A DNA stretch of 53,024 nt, from assembly GCA_017398585.1 (NCBI GenBank), contig JAFQFS010000015.1:1-53024 (forward strand). The letters run 5' to 3'. The notes under the pieces were generated by a model. It did no database searches and was not told the DNA's origin. It saw nothing but the letters and a program-made list of their open reading frames with translations. Numbering within the stretch: position 1 is the stretch's first letter; each line of letters starts with the position of its first letter. This document shows, piece by piece, positions 39,752 through 49,427 of the stretch. Both the position numbers and the translations under genes were made by a program. The DNA comes from Clostridia bacterium (GTDB lineage Bacteria > Bacillota > Clostridia > Oscillospirales > CAG-272).

Positions 39752-41422
39752 ATGGCTAAGAAGCAGACCAGCAAGGTTCGCGTCATGATGCTCGGCGGTC
39801 TGAACGAGATCGGCAAGAACATTGCGGTAATCGAATATGAAAACGACATGATCATCATCGACTGCGGGCTTGCGTTCCCGGATGAGGACATGCTCGGCGT
39901 CGACCTTGTAATTCCGGATTTCACCTACCTCGAAAAGAACGTCGACCGCATCCGCGCGATTCTTATCACACACGGTCACGAAGACCACATCGGCGGTCTC
40001 CCTTATCTGCTCAAGCAGATCAACGTTCCGGTTTACGGTACCCGTCTGACGCTCGGCATTCTCGAAAGCAAGCTGGCGGAACATCATCTTCTCGGTGAGC
40101 GCGACCTTATCACCGTGGAAGCGGGAACCGTTCTGAAGCTCGGTGCGTTCAAGTGTGAATTCATCCGTGCGAACCATTCCATCGCCGACGCGTGCATGAT
40201 CGCCATCCGCACCCCTGTCGGCACGATCCTCCACACCGGTGACTTCAAGCTGGATGTCTCCCCGGTCAGCGGCGAAATGATGGATCTCGCCCGCATCGGT
40301 GAATACGGCCGCGAAGGCATTCTTCTTCTGATGTGCGAAAGTACGAACGTTGACCGTCCCGGCTTCACGCCGTCGGAACGCGTGGTCGGTTCTTCTCTCG
40401 ACCATATTTTCATGACCCACACCGACAACCGCGTCATCATCGCGACGTTCTCTTCGAACGTCCACCGCGTCCAGCAGATCATCAACGCGAGCGTCAAGTT
40501 CGGGCGCAAGGTCGCGATCACCGGACGCAGCATGATCAACGTTGTCAGCGCGGCGGTTGAGCTGGGTTACATGGATGTTCCGGATTACGCGCTGATCGAC
40601 ATTGCGGACATCGGCAAGTATCCGCAGGAAATGATCACAATCATCACGACCGGTTCGCAGGGTGAACCGATGTCGGCGCTGTACCGCATGGCGTTCTCGG
40701 ATCACTCACAGGTGGAACTGACGCCGAACGACCTCGTCGTTCTGTCGTCCCACGCGATCCCGGGCAACGAAAAGCTGATCAGCCGCATCATCAACGAACT
40801 GTACAAGAGAGGCGTGAGCGTCTACCACGACGAAGCGGTGGTACACGTATCCGGTCACGCCTGCCAGGAAGAGCTGAAGCTGATCCACGCGCTGACCAAG
40901 CCGAAATTCTTCATGCCGATCCACGGCGAATACCATCACCTGATGCAGCACAAGGAACTTGCGGAATTCATGGGCATGGATCCGAAGAATATTTTCGTGT
41001 GTGACATCGGTCAGGTGCTGGAACTTGACGCGGACTCCTGCAAGAAGAACGGCACCGTCACGAGCGGCCGCATGCTGGTCGACGGCTACGGCGTCGGCGA
41101 TGTGGGCAACATCGTTCTCCGCGACCGCCGTCATCTGGCACAGGACGGTCTGATCGTTGTGGTTGCCACGGTGGATGTGGACGAAGCAACAATCGTCTCC
41201 GGTCCGGACATCATCTCGCGCGGCTTCGTCTATGTGCGTGAAAGCGAAGAACTCATGGACGCCGTCCGCGAAATGGTGCGCGACGTCCTCTGTGACACCC
41301 TCGACTCCGGCATCACGGAATGGACCCAGATGAAAACCGCCGTCAAGGATACCCTGTCAAAGTACCTCTACGCCAAGACCAAGCGCAAACCGATGATCCT
41401 CCCGGTTATTATGAATGTATAA
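39752..41422 (+). CDS. rnj: Ribonuclease J
   Basis: Metallo-beta-lactamase/beta-CASP RNase of 556 residues, with both endo- and 5'-3' exonuclease activity in Firmicutes RNA decay. Motif blocks: VMMLGGLNEIGKN, THGHEDHIGGLP (motif 2), HTGDFKLD, the beta-CASP part from about 210, TGSQGEPMSAL, and SSHAIPGNE. The C-terminal motif is VHVSGHACQEELK followed by PIHGEYHHL. The start MAKKQTSKVRVMML follows AAAGGAAA. Its expression may be governed by the 400-nt leader region with an internal terminator. Confidence 0.95.
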   Translation: MAKKQTSKVRVMMLGGLNEIGKNIAVIEYENDMIIIDCGLAFPDEDMLGVDLVIPDFTYLEKNVDRIRAILITHGHEDHIGGLPYLLKQINVPVYGTRLTLGILESKLAEHHLLGERDLITVEAGTVLKLGAFKCEFIRANHSIADACMIAIRTPVGTILHTGDFKLDVSPVSGEMMDLARIGEYGREGILLLMCESTNVDRPGFTPSERVVGSSLDHIFMTHTDNRVIIATFSSNVHRVQQIINASVKFGRKVAITGRSMINVVSAAVELGYMDVPDYALIDIADIGKYPQEMITIITTGSQGEPMSALYRMAFSDHSQVELTPNDLVVLSSHAIPGNEKLISRIINELYKRGVSVYHDEAVVHVSGHACQEELKLIHALTKPKFFMPIHGEYHHLMQHKELAEFMGMDPKNIFVCDIGQVLELDADSCKKNGTVTSGRMLVDGYGVGDVGNIVLRDRRHLAQDGLIVVVATVDVDEATIVSGPDIISRGFVYVRESEELMDAVREMVRDVLCDTLDSGITEWTQMKTAVKDTLSKYLYAKTKRKPMILPVIMNV

Positions 41423-41431
41423 ATGGGATTA

Positions 41432-41500
41432 TTGGGAAAAACTTTTTCGAGAAAAAGTTTTTCCCAAACCCTTTTCAAAAAGCTTTAATCTGTTACAGGA
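41432..41500 (+). repeat. Family A hairpin repeat, copy 17
   Basis: Stem 41432-41467 (TTGGGAAAAACTTTTT with AAAAAGTTTTTCCCAA), tail CCCTTTTCAAAAAGCTTTAATC, 9 nt after the RNase J stop. Confidence 0.9.
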
Positions 41501-41519
41501 CAAAGAAAGGTTTAATTTT

Positions 41520-41813
41520 ATGGTAAAGCATATTATTTTATGGAAACTGAAGGAGTCCCTCTCCGAAGAAGAAAAGGCGGCTGCACGTGCGGAAGCAAAG
41601 CGCCGTCTCGAAAATCTGAACGGCAAGATTGACGGCATGATCTCGCTGAAGGTTGTGACCGACCGTCTCCCCTCCTCCAACGCGGACATGATGCTCGACT
41701 CCGAATTCGAGACCGTCGAAGCGCTCGCGGGATACCAGACGAATCCGCTCCATGTGGAAGCGGCAACCTACGTGAGAAGCGTAGTGGAAGCGCGTCTCTG
41801 CCTTGACTTCTGA
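41520..41813 (+). CDS. Dabb-domain stress-responsive A/B barrel protein
   Basis: A 97-residue dimeric ferredoxin-like barrel protein. It begins MVKHIILWKLKESLSEEEK, the usual Dabb start with the conserved His, and ends 'YQTNPLHVEAATYV', matching the 'HP.H..' helix of the family. The function is unclear; some relatives bind small molecules. The ribosome site is AAAGG, 9 nt upstream. In-frame codons before the ATG are repeat-derived. The U32 gene starts 10 nt after its stop, so the two are probably cotranscribed. Confidence 0.88.
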   Translation: MVKHIILWKLKESLSEEEKAAARAEAKRRLENLNGKIDGMISLKVVTDRLPSSNADMMLDSEFETVEALAGYQTNPLHVEAATYVRSVVEARLCLDF

Positions 41814-41823
41814 GATTCCCGTC

Positions 41824-43092
41824 ATGGCATACGATAACAAAAAAGCGGAGCTTCTGTCTCCCGCCGGAAATTACGAAAAAATGAAAGCCGCCGTGAATTA
41901 CGGCGCGGATGCCGTTTATCTTGCCGGAAAGAGCTTCGGCATGCGAGCGGCGTCCGGCAATTTCGCCCGCGAGGAACTGATCGCGGCGGTCTACTACTGC
42001 CACAAGCACGGCGTGAAGATCTACATCACCGTGAACGTCATGCCGCACACGCACGAATACGAAGAACTGCGCGGCTACATCAAGTTCCTTGACGCGATCG
42101 GCGTGGACGCGGTGATCGTTGCGGACATCGGCGTTCTGATGACAGTGCGTGAAGTCGCGCCGAAGATGGAGATTCACATTTCCACACAGACGAGCGCGGT
42201 TTCCGCGGCGGCGTGCATCGGCTGGCACAAACTGGGCGCGAAGCGTGTCGTACTGGCACGCGAACTGTCGCTCGAGGACATCAAAGAGATCCGCGCGAAC
42301 ATTCCGGATTCACTCGAACTGGAAACGTTCGTTCACGGTGCAATGTGCATTGCGTACAGCGGACGCTGTCTGCTGTCGAACTACTTCACGGGACGCGACG
42401 CGAACCACGGTGCGTGCGCGCAGTCCTGCCGCTGGAAGTATTCCCCCACGGCGATCGACCTCGCGGAAGCGAACCGTCCGGACGTTCCGTCGGTGGTTTC
42501 GGCGGAAGAGGAAAACGGCGAGACCTTCTTCATCGCGTCGAAGGATATGTGCATGATCGAGCACATTCCGGAACTGGAGGAAGCGGGAATCTCGAGCTAC
42601 AAGATCGAAGGACGTGTGAAAAGCGCGTACTACACGGCGGTCGTGACGAATACATACCGTCTTGCGATCGACGAATACCGGCGCGACCCGTCCGCATATA
42701 CCTTTAAGGAGGAGTGGGCGCGCGAACTGGACGGCGTAAGCCACCGCGAATACGGCACGGGCTTCTTCTTCACTCCGCCGCACGAAGATGCGAACGTGGT
42801 GCACGAACTCGGCTACATCCGCGAAAAGGCGTACATCGCGACAGCGGTCGTGGATTCGCTCGTTCCGGACAAGGACGGCATGTACGACGTACTGTTCATC
42901 CAGCGGAACAAGCTCACGGCGGGACAGCCGGTGGAACTCATCTCCCCCGGTCATGTCGGGCGTATGTTCACGGCAGACACCCTTCGTGACGCACGCGGCA
43001 ATCCGATCCCATCGGCACCGCACCCGTCGATGTACTTCAAATTAAAGGTACCGTTCCCCGTTCACGCGGGCGATATCATGAGACTTGGTTAA
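41824..43092 (+). CDS. Peptidase U32 family protein
   Basis: A 422-residue U32 protein. It opens AELLSPAGNYEKMKAAVNYGADAVYLAG, the family's first block. The cysteine cluster follows in ETFVHGAMCIAYSGRCLLSNY, RDANHGACAQSCRW and SKDMCMIEHIPEL, likely Fe-S or metal ligands, and YKIEGRVKS comes after. Several relatives (TrhP, RlhA) are needed for RNA hydroxylation rather than proteolysis, so a tRNA 5-hydroxyuridine role is plausible. The start at 41824 is chosen over an upstream TTG because the homology starts here; the ribosome site is weak. Confidence 0.9.
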   Translation: MAYDNKKAELLSPAGNYEKMKAAVNYGADAVYLAGKSFGMRAASGNFAREELIAAVYYCHKHGVKIYITVNVMPHTHEYEELRGYIKFLDAIGVDAVIVADIGVLMTVREVAPKMEIHISTQTSAVSAAACIGWHKLGAKRVVLARELSLEDIKEIRANIPDSLELETFVHGAMCIAYSGRCLLSNYFTGRDANHGACAQSCRWKYSPTAIDLAEANRPDVPSVVSAEEENGETFFIASKDMCMIEHIPELEEAGISSYKIEGRVKSAYYTAVVTNTYRLAIDEYRRDPSAYTFKEEWARELDGVSHREYGTGFFFTPPHEDANVVHELGYIREKAYIATAVVDSLVPDKDGMYDVLFIQRNKLTAGQPVELISPGHVGRMFTADTLRDARGNPIPSAPHPSMYFKLKVPFPVHAGDIMRLG

Positions 43093-43103
43093 ATTAAGAG
43101 GAA

Positions 43104-43165
43104 TCGGGGAAAAACTTTTTGAAAAAAGTTTTTCCCCGAACCCCTTTTCAAAAACTTTCAGACTA
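43104..43165 (+). repeat. Family A hairpin repeat, copy 18
   Basis: Stem 43104-43139 (TCGGGGAAAAACTTTTT with AAAAAGTTTTTCCCCGA), tail CCCCTTTTCAAAAACTTT, then GACTATTA and TTGGGTGCTGA. It starts 11 nt after the U32 stop and runs almost to the uppP start codon. Confidence 0.9.
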
Positions 43166-43193
43166 TTATCGAAACAAAATTGGGTGCTGATTT

Positions 43194-44033
43194 ATGGATT
43201 TTATTTTTGAGATACTCAAAGCATTTTTCATCGGGGTCGTTCAGGGAATCACGGAATGGCTGCCGATCTCGAGTACGGGGCACATGATCCTGTTCGACGA
43301 GTTCGTAAAACTGAACGTATCGCCGGAATTCATGGAAATGTTCCGCGTGGTGATCCAGCTTGGATCGATCCTCGCGGTCGTCGTAATGTATTTCGGGCGG
43401 CTGAATCCGTGGAATCCGTCAAAATCCCCGCTCGAGAAAAAAGAAACGTGGAATCTCTGGCTGAAGATCGTGATCGCGGCGGTTCCGGCGGGCGTCGTCG
43501 GGATTCTGTTCGACGATCTGCTGGACGAATACCTGTACAACTACATTGTCGTTGCAGCGACGCTGATCCTGTACGGCATCGTATTCATCGCAATCGAACG
43601 AAAAAACAAAAACAAAGCCTACCGTGTGACGGAGGCGGAAGGTCTGACGAAAATGACGGCATTCAAAATCGGCTGTTTCCAGATGCTTTCGCTGATCCCG
43701 GGCACATCGCGTTCCGGTTCGACGATCATCGGTTCGATGTGCGTAGGCGTATCGCGGACGGCGGCGGCGGAATTTTCGTTCTTCCTCGCCCTTCCGGTGA
43801 TGCTCGGCGCGAGCATGCTCAAGATCGCGAAGTACATACTGGACGGCGCGGTCGCGTTCACCGGCGTGGAAGTGATGACAATGATCGTCGGCATCGTGAC
43901 GGCGTTCGTGGTCTCGCTGGTTTCGCTGAAGTTCCTCGTGGGATTCGTGCGTCGCCACAGTTTTGAAGTATTCGGCTGGTACCGGATCGTACTGGGCGCG
44001 GCGGTGATTGTGTATTTCCTTGTGACGAGATAA
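43194..44033 (+). CDS. uppP: Undecaprenyl-diphosphatase UppP/BacA
   Basis: Membrane phosphatase of 279 residues that recycles undecaprenyl pyrophosphate for cell-wall synthesis and can confer bacitracin resistance. Near the N-terminus are GVVQGITEWLPISSTGH (about 15-31, with the catalytic Glu and His) and later LIPGTSRSGSTI (about 163-174, the phosphate-binding Arg/Ser loop). Seven or eight hydrophobic spans are seen. The start MDFIFEILKAFFIG lies right behind a repeat, and no Shine-Dalgarno is visible. Confidence 0.95.
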   Translation: MDFIFEILKAFFIGVVQGITEWLPISSTGHMILFDEFVKLNVSPEFMEMFRVVIQLGSILAVVVMYFGRLNPWNPSKSPLEKKETWNLWLKIVIAAVPAGVVGILFDDLLDEYLYNYIVVAATLILYGIVFIAIERKNKNKAYRVTEAEGLTKMTAFKIGCFQMLSLIPGTSRSGSTIIGSMCVGVSRTAAAEFSFFLALPVMLGASMLKIAKYILDGAVAFTGVEVMTMIVGIVTAFVVSLVSLKFLVGFVRRHSFEVFGWYRIVLGAAVIVYFLVTR

Positions 44034-44053
44034 CCCCCAAAAGGCTCTGCAAG

Positions 44054-44204
44054 TAAAAAAGTTTTGGTCGAGCTTTTTCAAAAGCTCGTGGGGTTCAAAG
44101 GGGCAACGCCCCTTGTCGAGCTCCGCAGAGCTCGAAATCCCCCTGACTTCTGAAAAAGTTCCTCTTTTTGGTTCTTTTTCTCCTCGCTAAAGGAGAAAAA
44201 GAAC
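44054..44204 (+). repeat. Family B multi-hairpin repeat, copy 2
   Basis: Stems 44069-44077/44080-44088 (CGAGCTTTT/AAAAGCTCG), 44100-44104/44108-44112 (GGGGC/GCCCC, extended by AA..TT), 44116-44123/44128-44135 (TCGAGCTC/GAGCTCGA, loop CGCA), and 44171-44183/44192-44204 (GTTCTTTTTCTCC/GGAGAAAAAGAAC). It lies between the convergent uppP and HAD genes. Confidence 0.8.
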
Positions 44205-44230
44205 GAATAAACAGTCCGGATATCAAACAA

Positions 44231-44275
44231 GGCTGCCGCATTTCGGAATTTCCAAAATGCGGCAGCCCCTTTTTT
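44231..44275 (+). terminator. Terminator between convergent genes
   Basis: GGCTGCCGCATTT (44231-44243) pairs with AAATGCGGCAGCC (44255-44267), followed by CCTTTTTT. It may also slow the minus-strand HAD transcript. Confidence 0.85.
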
Positions 44276-45029
44276 ATCCAAAAATATTCGTTTCAATAAA
44301 CCGCGCCACTCCATCGTCATCGCTGCTGTCCGTGATCCGGTCGGCGGCATCCAGAACCGCCGGGATCGCACCAGCGACCGCAACGCCCGTTCCGCAGTTC
44401 CGGATCGGTTCGATGTCGTCGTTGTCGTCCCCGAAATACACCGCGTCATCCGGTGAAATTCCGAAACAGGCGAGCATCTGCCGGATCCCGTTCCATTTCG
44501 TGGCGTCCGTACTCATGATCTGCACGAGATCATGGTTGGATATGGTGCAGTACACATCCTCTGTCAGGATCTGTCCGACTCCGTCATAGAGTTCCCGCCG
44601 GCTGCTGCTTGCGAGGATTTTATAGAGGACAACGCCGTCCGGAAGTTTGGGAAAACCGTCATAAATCACGGGTTCCCACACGGGAATGTCCCGGTTCGAA
44701 TAGAGTCCGCCGCTTGTCTCGACGGAGAGAAATACGTCCGGAAACCTCAGCAGACCCGCGAGTATCTGTTCCCCGCTTGCGTGCGGGATTCCATATTCCC
44801 GTTGCCCGTCCGGAAGTTCGATGACCGCACCGTTCGTTGCCGTCACGGCGTCAAACCCGATCTGTTTCTGAAAATCCCGGATATCCCGAAGGGGTCTTGC
44901 ACTCGCAATCATGACAGGAATGCCCCGTTCCCGGCATTTTCGGAACACATCCGCGGTATAGCCGGAAATGCTTTTGTCGGTACGCAGCAGCGTCCGGTCG
45001 AGATCGGTGATCACAGCTTTCATGCTCAT
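44274..45029 (-). CDS. HAD-superfamily Cof-type phosphatase
   Basis: Cytosolic phosphatase of 251 residues. Motif I is ITDLDRTLLRTDK (Asp nucleophile at about 9, Asp at about 11), motif II is the Ser in MIASARPL, and motif III/IV lies in a Lys (DATKWNG) and YFGDDNDDIEPI. The cap is type C2B, as in Cof/YbiV proteins, which act on sugar phosphates or cofactors. The start overlaps the stop of the UroD-family gene by ATGA, so translation is coupled. A second in-frame ATG lies two codons in. Confidence 0.9.
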   Translation of the reverse strand: MSMKAVITDLDRTLLRTDKSISGYTADVFRKCRERGIPVMIASARPLRDIRDFQKQIGFDAVTATNGAVIELPDGQREYGIPHASGEQILAGLLRFPDVFLSVETSGGLYSNRDIPVWEPVIYDGFPKLPDGVVLYKILASSSRRELYDGVGQILTEDVYCTISNHDLVQIMSTDATKWNGIRQMLACFGISPDDAVYFGDDNDDIEPIRNCGTGVAVAGAIPAVLDAADRITDSSDDDGVARFIETNIFG

Positions 45030-46075
45030 TCGCCCCGCAGTTCACGGACGGTTTCCACCATCGTGAGATAGCCTTCCGTCGGGACATAACGCGGGATGGA
45101 GTTGCCCGAACCAAACGCGAATCCGCCGTGACCGCGGCACTGCTTCACCACATCGCCGATGTACTCGCGCATTTCCTGCCGGCCAAGACGGCAGACGGCG
45201 TCGGTGTCGATGCCGCCGAAATTGCCGATCTTATCGCCGTAGCGTTCGACCCACACAGGGAACGGCGCGATCTGATCCTCGTTCGAGTGCTTCGCATCAA
45301 TGCCGGCGGCGATCATGTCGTCCATGACGTTGAAGATACAGCCGCAGGAGTGGAGCAGGAAGGGCTTATCCGCCGCATGGATGAGGTCGATGATCCGCTT
45401 ATACTGAGGGATGATGTGCGTGCGGATATCGTCGGGCGGCAGAAGGGTCGTGGATTTGAAGCCGAGGTCATCGCCGAAGCGCATGACGCAGAAAATATCG
45501 GAAAACTCACGAAGGAAGCGTTCCCAGATCTTCGCGGCGACTTCGCCCGTTTTGCGGAAGAGTCCCGCATACAGTTCGGGGTCGTCCTCGCGGATGTAGC
45601 AGAGAGACATATACCCGGTCAGATCCTGCACGCATTCGAACACGCCGTTTCCGACGCCGCCGACGGCCTTCATCCCATCCGGCAGAGCCTCTCTCAGGCA
45701 GAGGAAATATTCACTCATCCGTTCAAAATACCGGTCGGGAATCTCATCCCACGGATATTTTTCGAAATCCTCGTAGTTCCGGATCACACCGGGGATATGT
45801 CCGCCGAGCGCACCGGAACCGGGGTACACCCCGCCGATGCAGCATTCAAACGAGATAGTGTCGTACCCCATCGTCTTCCAGAAATTGCAGGTACGGCGGA
45901 AAAATTCGACCTTATCCTTATGATCCCCGCCCCACAGTCCGCCGAACGTATCGTTCATGATCTCTTCCATGATCTCCGTACAGATAATATGTTCATACAG
46001 CGGCAGACGCGGCGCTTCAACGTTCCGCGCCGCCATCTCAACATTCCGGTAATCCGGCTGAAAATTCGTTTTCAT
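45026..46075 (-). CDS. Uroporphyrinogen decarboxylase-family protein (MtaA/UroD-like)
   Basis: A 349-residue TIM-barrel protein of the UROD superfamily. It is not a haem-pathway HemE, because the typical N-terminal RQAGR is absent. The mid part has [13 protein letters not shown] '[15 protein letters not shown]', then [21 protein letters not shown], where relatives (MtaA, CmuA) bind zinc with His/Cys for methyl transfer to corrinoid or thiol. Such genes are frequent beside sugar genes in gut Clostridia. A perfect consensus promoter precedes it, and the HAD gene is coupled downstream. Confidence 0.85.
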   Translation of the reverse strand: MKTNFQPDYRNVEMAARNVEAPRLPLYEHIICTEIMEEIMNDTFGGLWGGDHKDKVEFFRRTCNFWKTMGYDTISFECCIGGVYPGSGALGGHIPGVIRNYEDFEKYPWDEIPDRYFERMSEYFLCLREALPDGMKAVGGVGNGVFECVQDLTGYMSLCYIREDDPELYAGLFRKTGEVAAKIWERFLREFSDIFCVMRFGDDLGFKSTTLLPPDDIRTHIIPQYKRIIDLIHAADKPFLLHSCGCIFNVMDDMIAAGIDAKHSNEDQIAPFPVWVERYGDKIGNFGGIDTDAVCRLGRQEMREYIGDVVKQCRGHGGFAFGSGNSIPRYVPTEGYLTMVETVRELRGE

Positions 46076-46104
46076 CGGCTGATTCCCTCACTTCGTTTTT
46101 TTTC

Positions 46105-46133
46105 ATTATAGAGGAATCGGGGGGGTTTGTCAA
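46105..46133 (-). promoter_or_regulatory. Consensus promoter of UroD-family operon
   Basis: On the minus strand, TTGACA (46128-46133), 17 bp, TATAAT (46105-46110). Divergent from the lepA promoter. Confidence 0.9.
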
Positions 46134-46191
46134 GGGGAGACAATGCACCTGCGTGAAGAACGTCGGCGAACGTATTTTTCTTACAGAATAC

Positions 46192-46221
46192 TTGATTTTC
46201 CCATCCTTTATCTGTTATAAT
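46192..46221 (+). promoter_or_regulatory. Promoter of lepA
   Basis: TTGATT (46192-46197), 18 bp, TATAAT (46216-46221), about 37 bp before the start. Confidence 0.6.
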
Positions 46222-46257
46222 ATAATGATAAGATTTTTCCAAAAACAAGGAGTCCTT

Positions 46258-48078
46258 ATGTCTCTTACCGAAAAGCAGAAGCATATCCGGAATTTTTCGA
46301 TTATTGCTCATATAGACCATGGCAAGTCCACCCTTGCCGACCGTATTCTGGAGTTTTCCAATACCGTCTCCGAACGCGAAATGGAAGACCGCCTGCTCGA
46401 TAACATGGATCTCGAGCGCGAACGCGGCATCACCATCAAGGCGCGCGCCGTCCGTATCGACTATACCGACGAAAACGGCGAACAGTATGCACTCAATATG
46501 ATCGACACCCCCGGTCACGTCGACTTCAACTATGAAGTGTCCCGCTCGCTCAATGCGTGCGAAGGCGCCCTCCTCGTCGTCGATGCAACGCAGGGCATCG
46601 AAGCGCAGACCCTCGCCAATGCCTATCTCGCCGTCGACGCCAACCTTGAGATCGTCCCCGTCATCAATAAGATCGACCTCCCCTCCGCGATGCCCGACCG
46701 CTGCAAGCAGGAGATCGAGGACGTCATCGGCATCCCCGCCGATATGGCTCCCGTCGTTTCCGCAAAGACCGGTCTGAACATCAAAGACGTCATCGACGCC
46801 ATCATCCGCGACGTTCCCGCTCCGGAAGGTGACGCAGACGCTCCCCTCCAGTGCCTTATTTTCGACTCCGTCTACAACAGCTACCTCGGCGTCGTCGTTT
46901 ATATCCGCGTCGTGGAAGGTACGCTGAACGTCGGCGACAAGATCAGACTCATGCACACCGGTGCGGAATTTGACGTCGTCGAAGTCGGCGTCATGGACCC
47001 GTTCGGTCTCCGTTCCACCGGTTCTCTCTCCGCAGGCGAAGTCGGCTACTTCACCGCATCCATCAAAAACGTCGCGGACACCCGCGTCGGTGACACCGTA
47101 ACCAAGGTGGAAGACCCCGCCGACGAACCGCTGCCCGGCTTCAAAAAGGTGCAGTCCATGGTCTACGCCGGCATCTATCCCGCCGACGGCGCACGCTACA
47201 ACGAAACCAAGGACGCGCTCGAAAAGCTCCAGCTCAACGACGCGGCATTCACTTTTGAACCCGAAACGTCCATCGCGCTCGGCTTCGGCTTCCGATGCGG
47301 CTTCCTCGGCCTGCTTCATATGGAAATCATCGAAGAACGTCTCGAACGCGAATTCAATCTCGACCTCATCACAACGGCGCCGAGCGTAATCTACGAGATC
47401 ACCAAGCGCAACGGCGAGCTTATCCGCATCGACAACCCGACGAACTATCCGTCCCCAGATGAAATCGAAACGGCGGCGGAACCGATCGTTGCGGCGTCCG
47501 TTATCACTCCGACCGAATACGTCGGCGGCATCATGGATCTTTGTCAGGACCGCCGTGGTGTGTTCATTGACATGAAGTACATCGACACCGAGCGTGTCGA
47601 ACTCCACTACAAGCTGCCGCTGAACGAGATCATCTACGACTTCTTCGACGCACTGAAGTCCCGCAGCCGCGGCTACGCCTCCCTCGACTACGAACTCGAA
47701 GGATACGAAGCCTCCGACCTCGTCAAGCTCGACTTCCTCCTCAACGGCGAAATGGTCGACGCACTGACGTTCATCGTCCACTCCGAAAAGGCGTACGGAC
47801 GTGCGCGCAAGATCGCGGAAAAGCTGAAGGACAACATCCCGCGCCAGCTCTTCGAAGTGCCGATCCAGGCAGCCATCGGCTCCAAGATCATCGCCCGCGA
47901 AACCGTCAAGGCACTTCGCAAGGACGTCCTTGCGAAGTGTTACGGCGGTGATATCACCCGTAAGAAGAAGCTGCTTGAAAAGCAGAAGGAAGGTAAAAAG
48001 AAGATGCGCCAGCTCGGCTCCGTCCAGGTTTCCCCCGAAGCCTTCATGGCCGTCCTCAAGCTGGATGACGAAGACTGA
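46258..48078 (+). CDS. lepA: Elongation factor 4 (LepA)
   Basis: Back-translocating GTPase of 606 residues, the family norm. G1 is AHIDHGKST, switch [11 protein letters not shown]3 DTPGHVDF, and G4 [11 protein letters not shown]-like domains follow, and LepA-specific C-terminal [21 protein letters not shown] is visible in pieces. The start [16 protein letters not shown] follows AAGGAG by 7 nt. hemW follows across a family A repeat; lepA-hemW is a common gene pair in Firmicutes. Confidence 0.97.
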   Translation: MSLTEKQKHIRNFSIIAHIDHGKSTLADRILEFSNTVSEREMEDRLLDNMDLERERGITIKARAVRIDYTDENGEQYALNMIDTPGHVDFNYEVSRSLNACEGALLVVDATQGIEAQTLANAYLAVDANLEIVPVINKIDLPSAMPDRCKQEIEDVIGIPADMAPVVSAKTGLNIKDVIDAIIRDVPAPEGDADAPLQCLIFDSVYNSYLGVVVYIRVVEGTLNVGDKIRLMHTGAEFDVVEVGVMDPFGLRSTGSLSAGEVGYFTASIKNVADTRVGDTVTKVEDPADEPLPGFKKVQSMVYAGIYPADGARYNETKDALEKLQLNDAAFTFEPETSIALGFGFRCGFLGLLHMEIIEERLEREFNLDLITTAPSVIYEITKRNGELIRIDNPTNYPSPDEIETAAEPIVAASVITPTEYVGGIMDLCQDRRGVFIDMKYIDTERVELHYKLPLNEIIYDFFDALKSRSRGYASLDYELEGYEASDLVKLDFLLNGEMVDALTFIVHSEKAYGRARKIAEKLKDNIPRQLFEVPIQAAIGSKIIARETVKALRKDVLAKCYGGDITRKKKLLEKQKEGKKKMRQLGSVQVSPEAFMAVLKLDDED

Positions 48079-48093
48079 GGAAATATGGGTTCC

Positions 48094-48155
48094 CGGGAAA
48101 ACCTTTTTTGAAAAAAAGGTTTTCCCGAACCCTTTCCAAAAAACTTTAATCTATT
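48094..48155 (+). repeat. Family A hairpin repeat, copy 19
   Basis: Stem 48094-48127 (CGGGAAAACCTTTTTT with AAAAAAGGTTTTCCCG), tail CCCTTTCCAAAAAACTTTAATC, 15 nt after the lepA stop. Confidence 0.9.
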
Positions 48156-48165
48156 TACGAAAGGC

Positions 48166-49380
48166 ATGAGTTTCATGCAGTTATACTCCAACGATCAGAA
48201 ACGGCTCGGGCTGTATTTTCACATTCCGTTCTGTCTCTCGAAATGCGCCTACTGCGACTTCAACTCCGCGCCGGTGCAGAATCCGGAGATCATTACCCGC
48301 TACATCAGCGCGCTGATCGCACATATGGAAAGCTACCGCGCTGCCGCTTCCGCCTATGCGCCCGACACCGTGTTCATCGGCGGCGGCACTCCGACGTGCA
48401 TTCCGCCGGAAGAGCTGTTCCGCCTGATCCGCGCGATCAAAAAGAACTTCAATCTCACCAAAAATGTGGAATTCACCATTGAAGCCAATCCCGCGACCGT
48501 CTCCTACCCCACCCTGCTCCGCCTCCACCGTCTCGGCGTGAACCGGCTCAGCATGGGTCTGCAGAGCGCGCACGACATTGAGCTGAAAACGCTCTCCCGC
48601 CGTCACTCGCGCAAGGACTTCGCACGGTCGTTCCGTATGGCACGCGATGCGAAATTCGACAACATCAACGTCGACCTCATGTTCGGCATCCCGCATCAGA
48701 CGTACCAGTCCCTGATGCACACGCTGTCCTATGTCACGCAGGTTTCGCCGGATCACATCTCCCTCTACGATCTCAAGATCGAGCCGGGAACGCCATTCCA
48801 CCGGAATTACAACGAGATCGCGCCGTATCTTCCCGATGAGGACACCGAAGCGGATATGTACCTCGGTGCGGTCGACTACCTCCGCAGCTGCGGTTACATG
48901 CAGTACGAAATCTCCAATTTCGCCCGCCGCGGTCACATGTGCGCACACAATCTGAAATACTGGAACTGCGACGAATACCTCGGCTTCGGCGTGTCCGCGC
49001 ACTCCTACTTCAACAGCAGCCGCTTCTCGTTCACCGCAGATATCGGCCGCTACATGCAGGGCGTGGAAGGCATCCTCGAAAACCGCATCACCATCACGGA
49101 CGAAAACGAAGTCGTCGAAGAACGTGAACGCATCGGGGAATACATCATGCTCCGCCTGCGCCTCTGTGCGGGGATCGACTCCCGCGAATTCGCACGTCGT
49201 TTCGGTCTCGATTTCGACACCCTCTACGGCGACAAATGCGCCCGCTACATCCAGAACGGCTATATGACCTGCCGCGGCGGTGTCTATGCCCTGACACCGA
49301 CCGGTATGTTCGTCTCCAATTATATTTTATCCGACATCCTCGAATTCGAAGACTTCGGCCGCTACTACTTCGGCGGCTGA
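48166..49380 (+). CDS. hemW: Radical SAM coproporphyrinogen III oxidase-like / haem chaperone HemW
   Basis: A 404-residue radical SAM protein. The 4Fe-4S cluster sits in HIPFCLSKCAYCDF (about 21-34), followed by the SAM-binding FIGGGTPTCIPPEEL. Other family features: NRLSMGLQSA, VDLMFGIPHQT, and HNLKYWNCDEYLGFGVSAHS. The HemW branch binds haem and lacks coproporphyrinogen oxidation; its 4-Cys N-terminus of true HemN is not seen. Two candidate starts lie 9 nt apart (48166, 48175) after AAAGG. It follows lepA. Confidence 0.93.
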   Translation: MSFMQLYSNDQKRLGLYFHIPFCLSKCAYCDFNSAPVQNPEIITRYISALIAHMESYRAAASAYAPDTVFIGGGTPTCIPPEELFRLIRAIKKNFNLTKNVEFTIEANPATVSYPTLLRLHRLGVNRLSMGLQSAHDIELKTLSRRHSRKDFARSFRMARDAKFDNINVDLMFGIPHQTYQSLMHTLSYVTQVSPDHISLYDLKIEPGTPFHRNYNEIAPYLPDEDTEADMYLGAVDYLRSCGYMQYEISNFARRGHMCAHNLKYWNCDEYLGFGVSAHSYFNSSRFSFTADIGRYMQGVEGILENRITITDENEVVEERERIGEYIMLRLRLCAGIDSREFARRFGLDFDTLYGDKCARYIQNGYMTCRGGVYALTPTGMFVSNYILSDILEFEDFGRYYFGG

Positions 49381-49427
49381 CCGATCCTTCATTCTTCATT
49401 ATTTATCATTCACAAGGAGGCTCCCAC

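Noticed and set aside
44690..44710. tRNA T-loop-like GGTTCGAA
   Set aside because: It lies inside the HAD phosphatase gene with no acceptor or anticodon stems around it.
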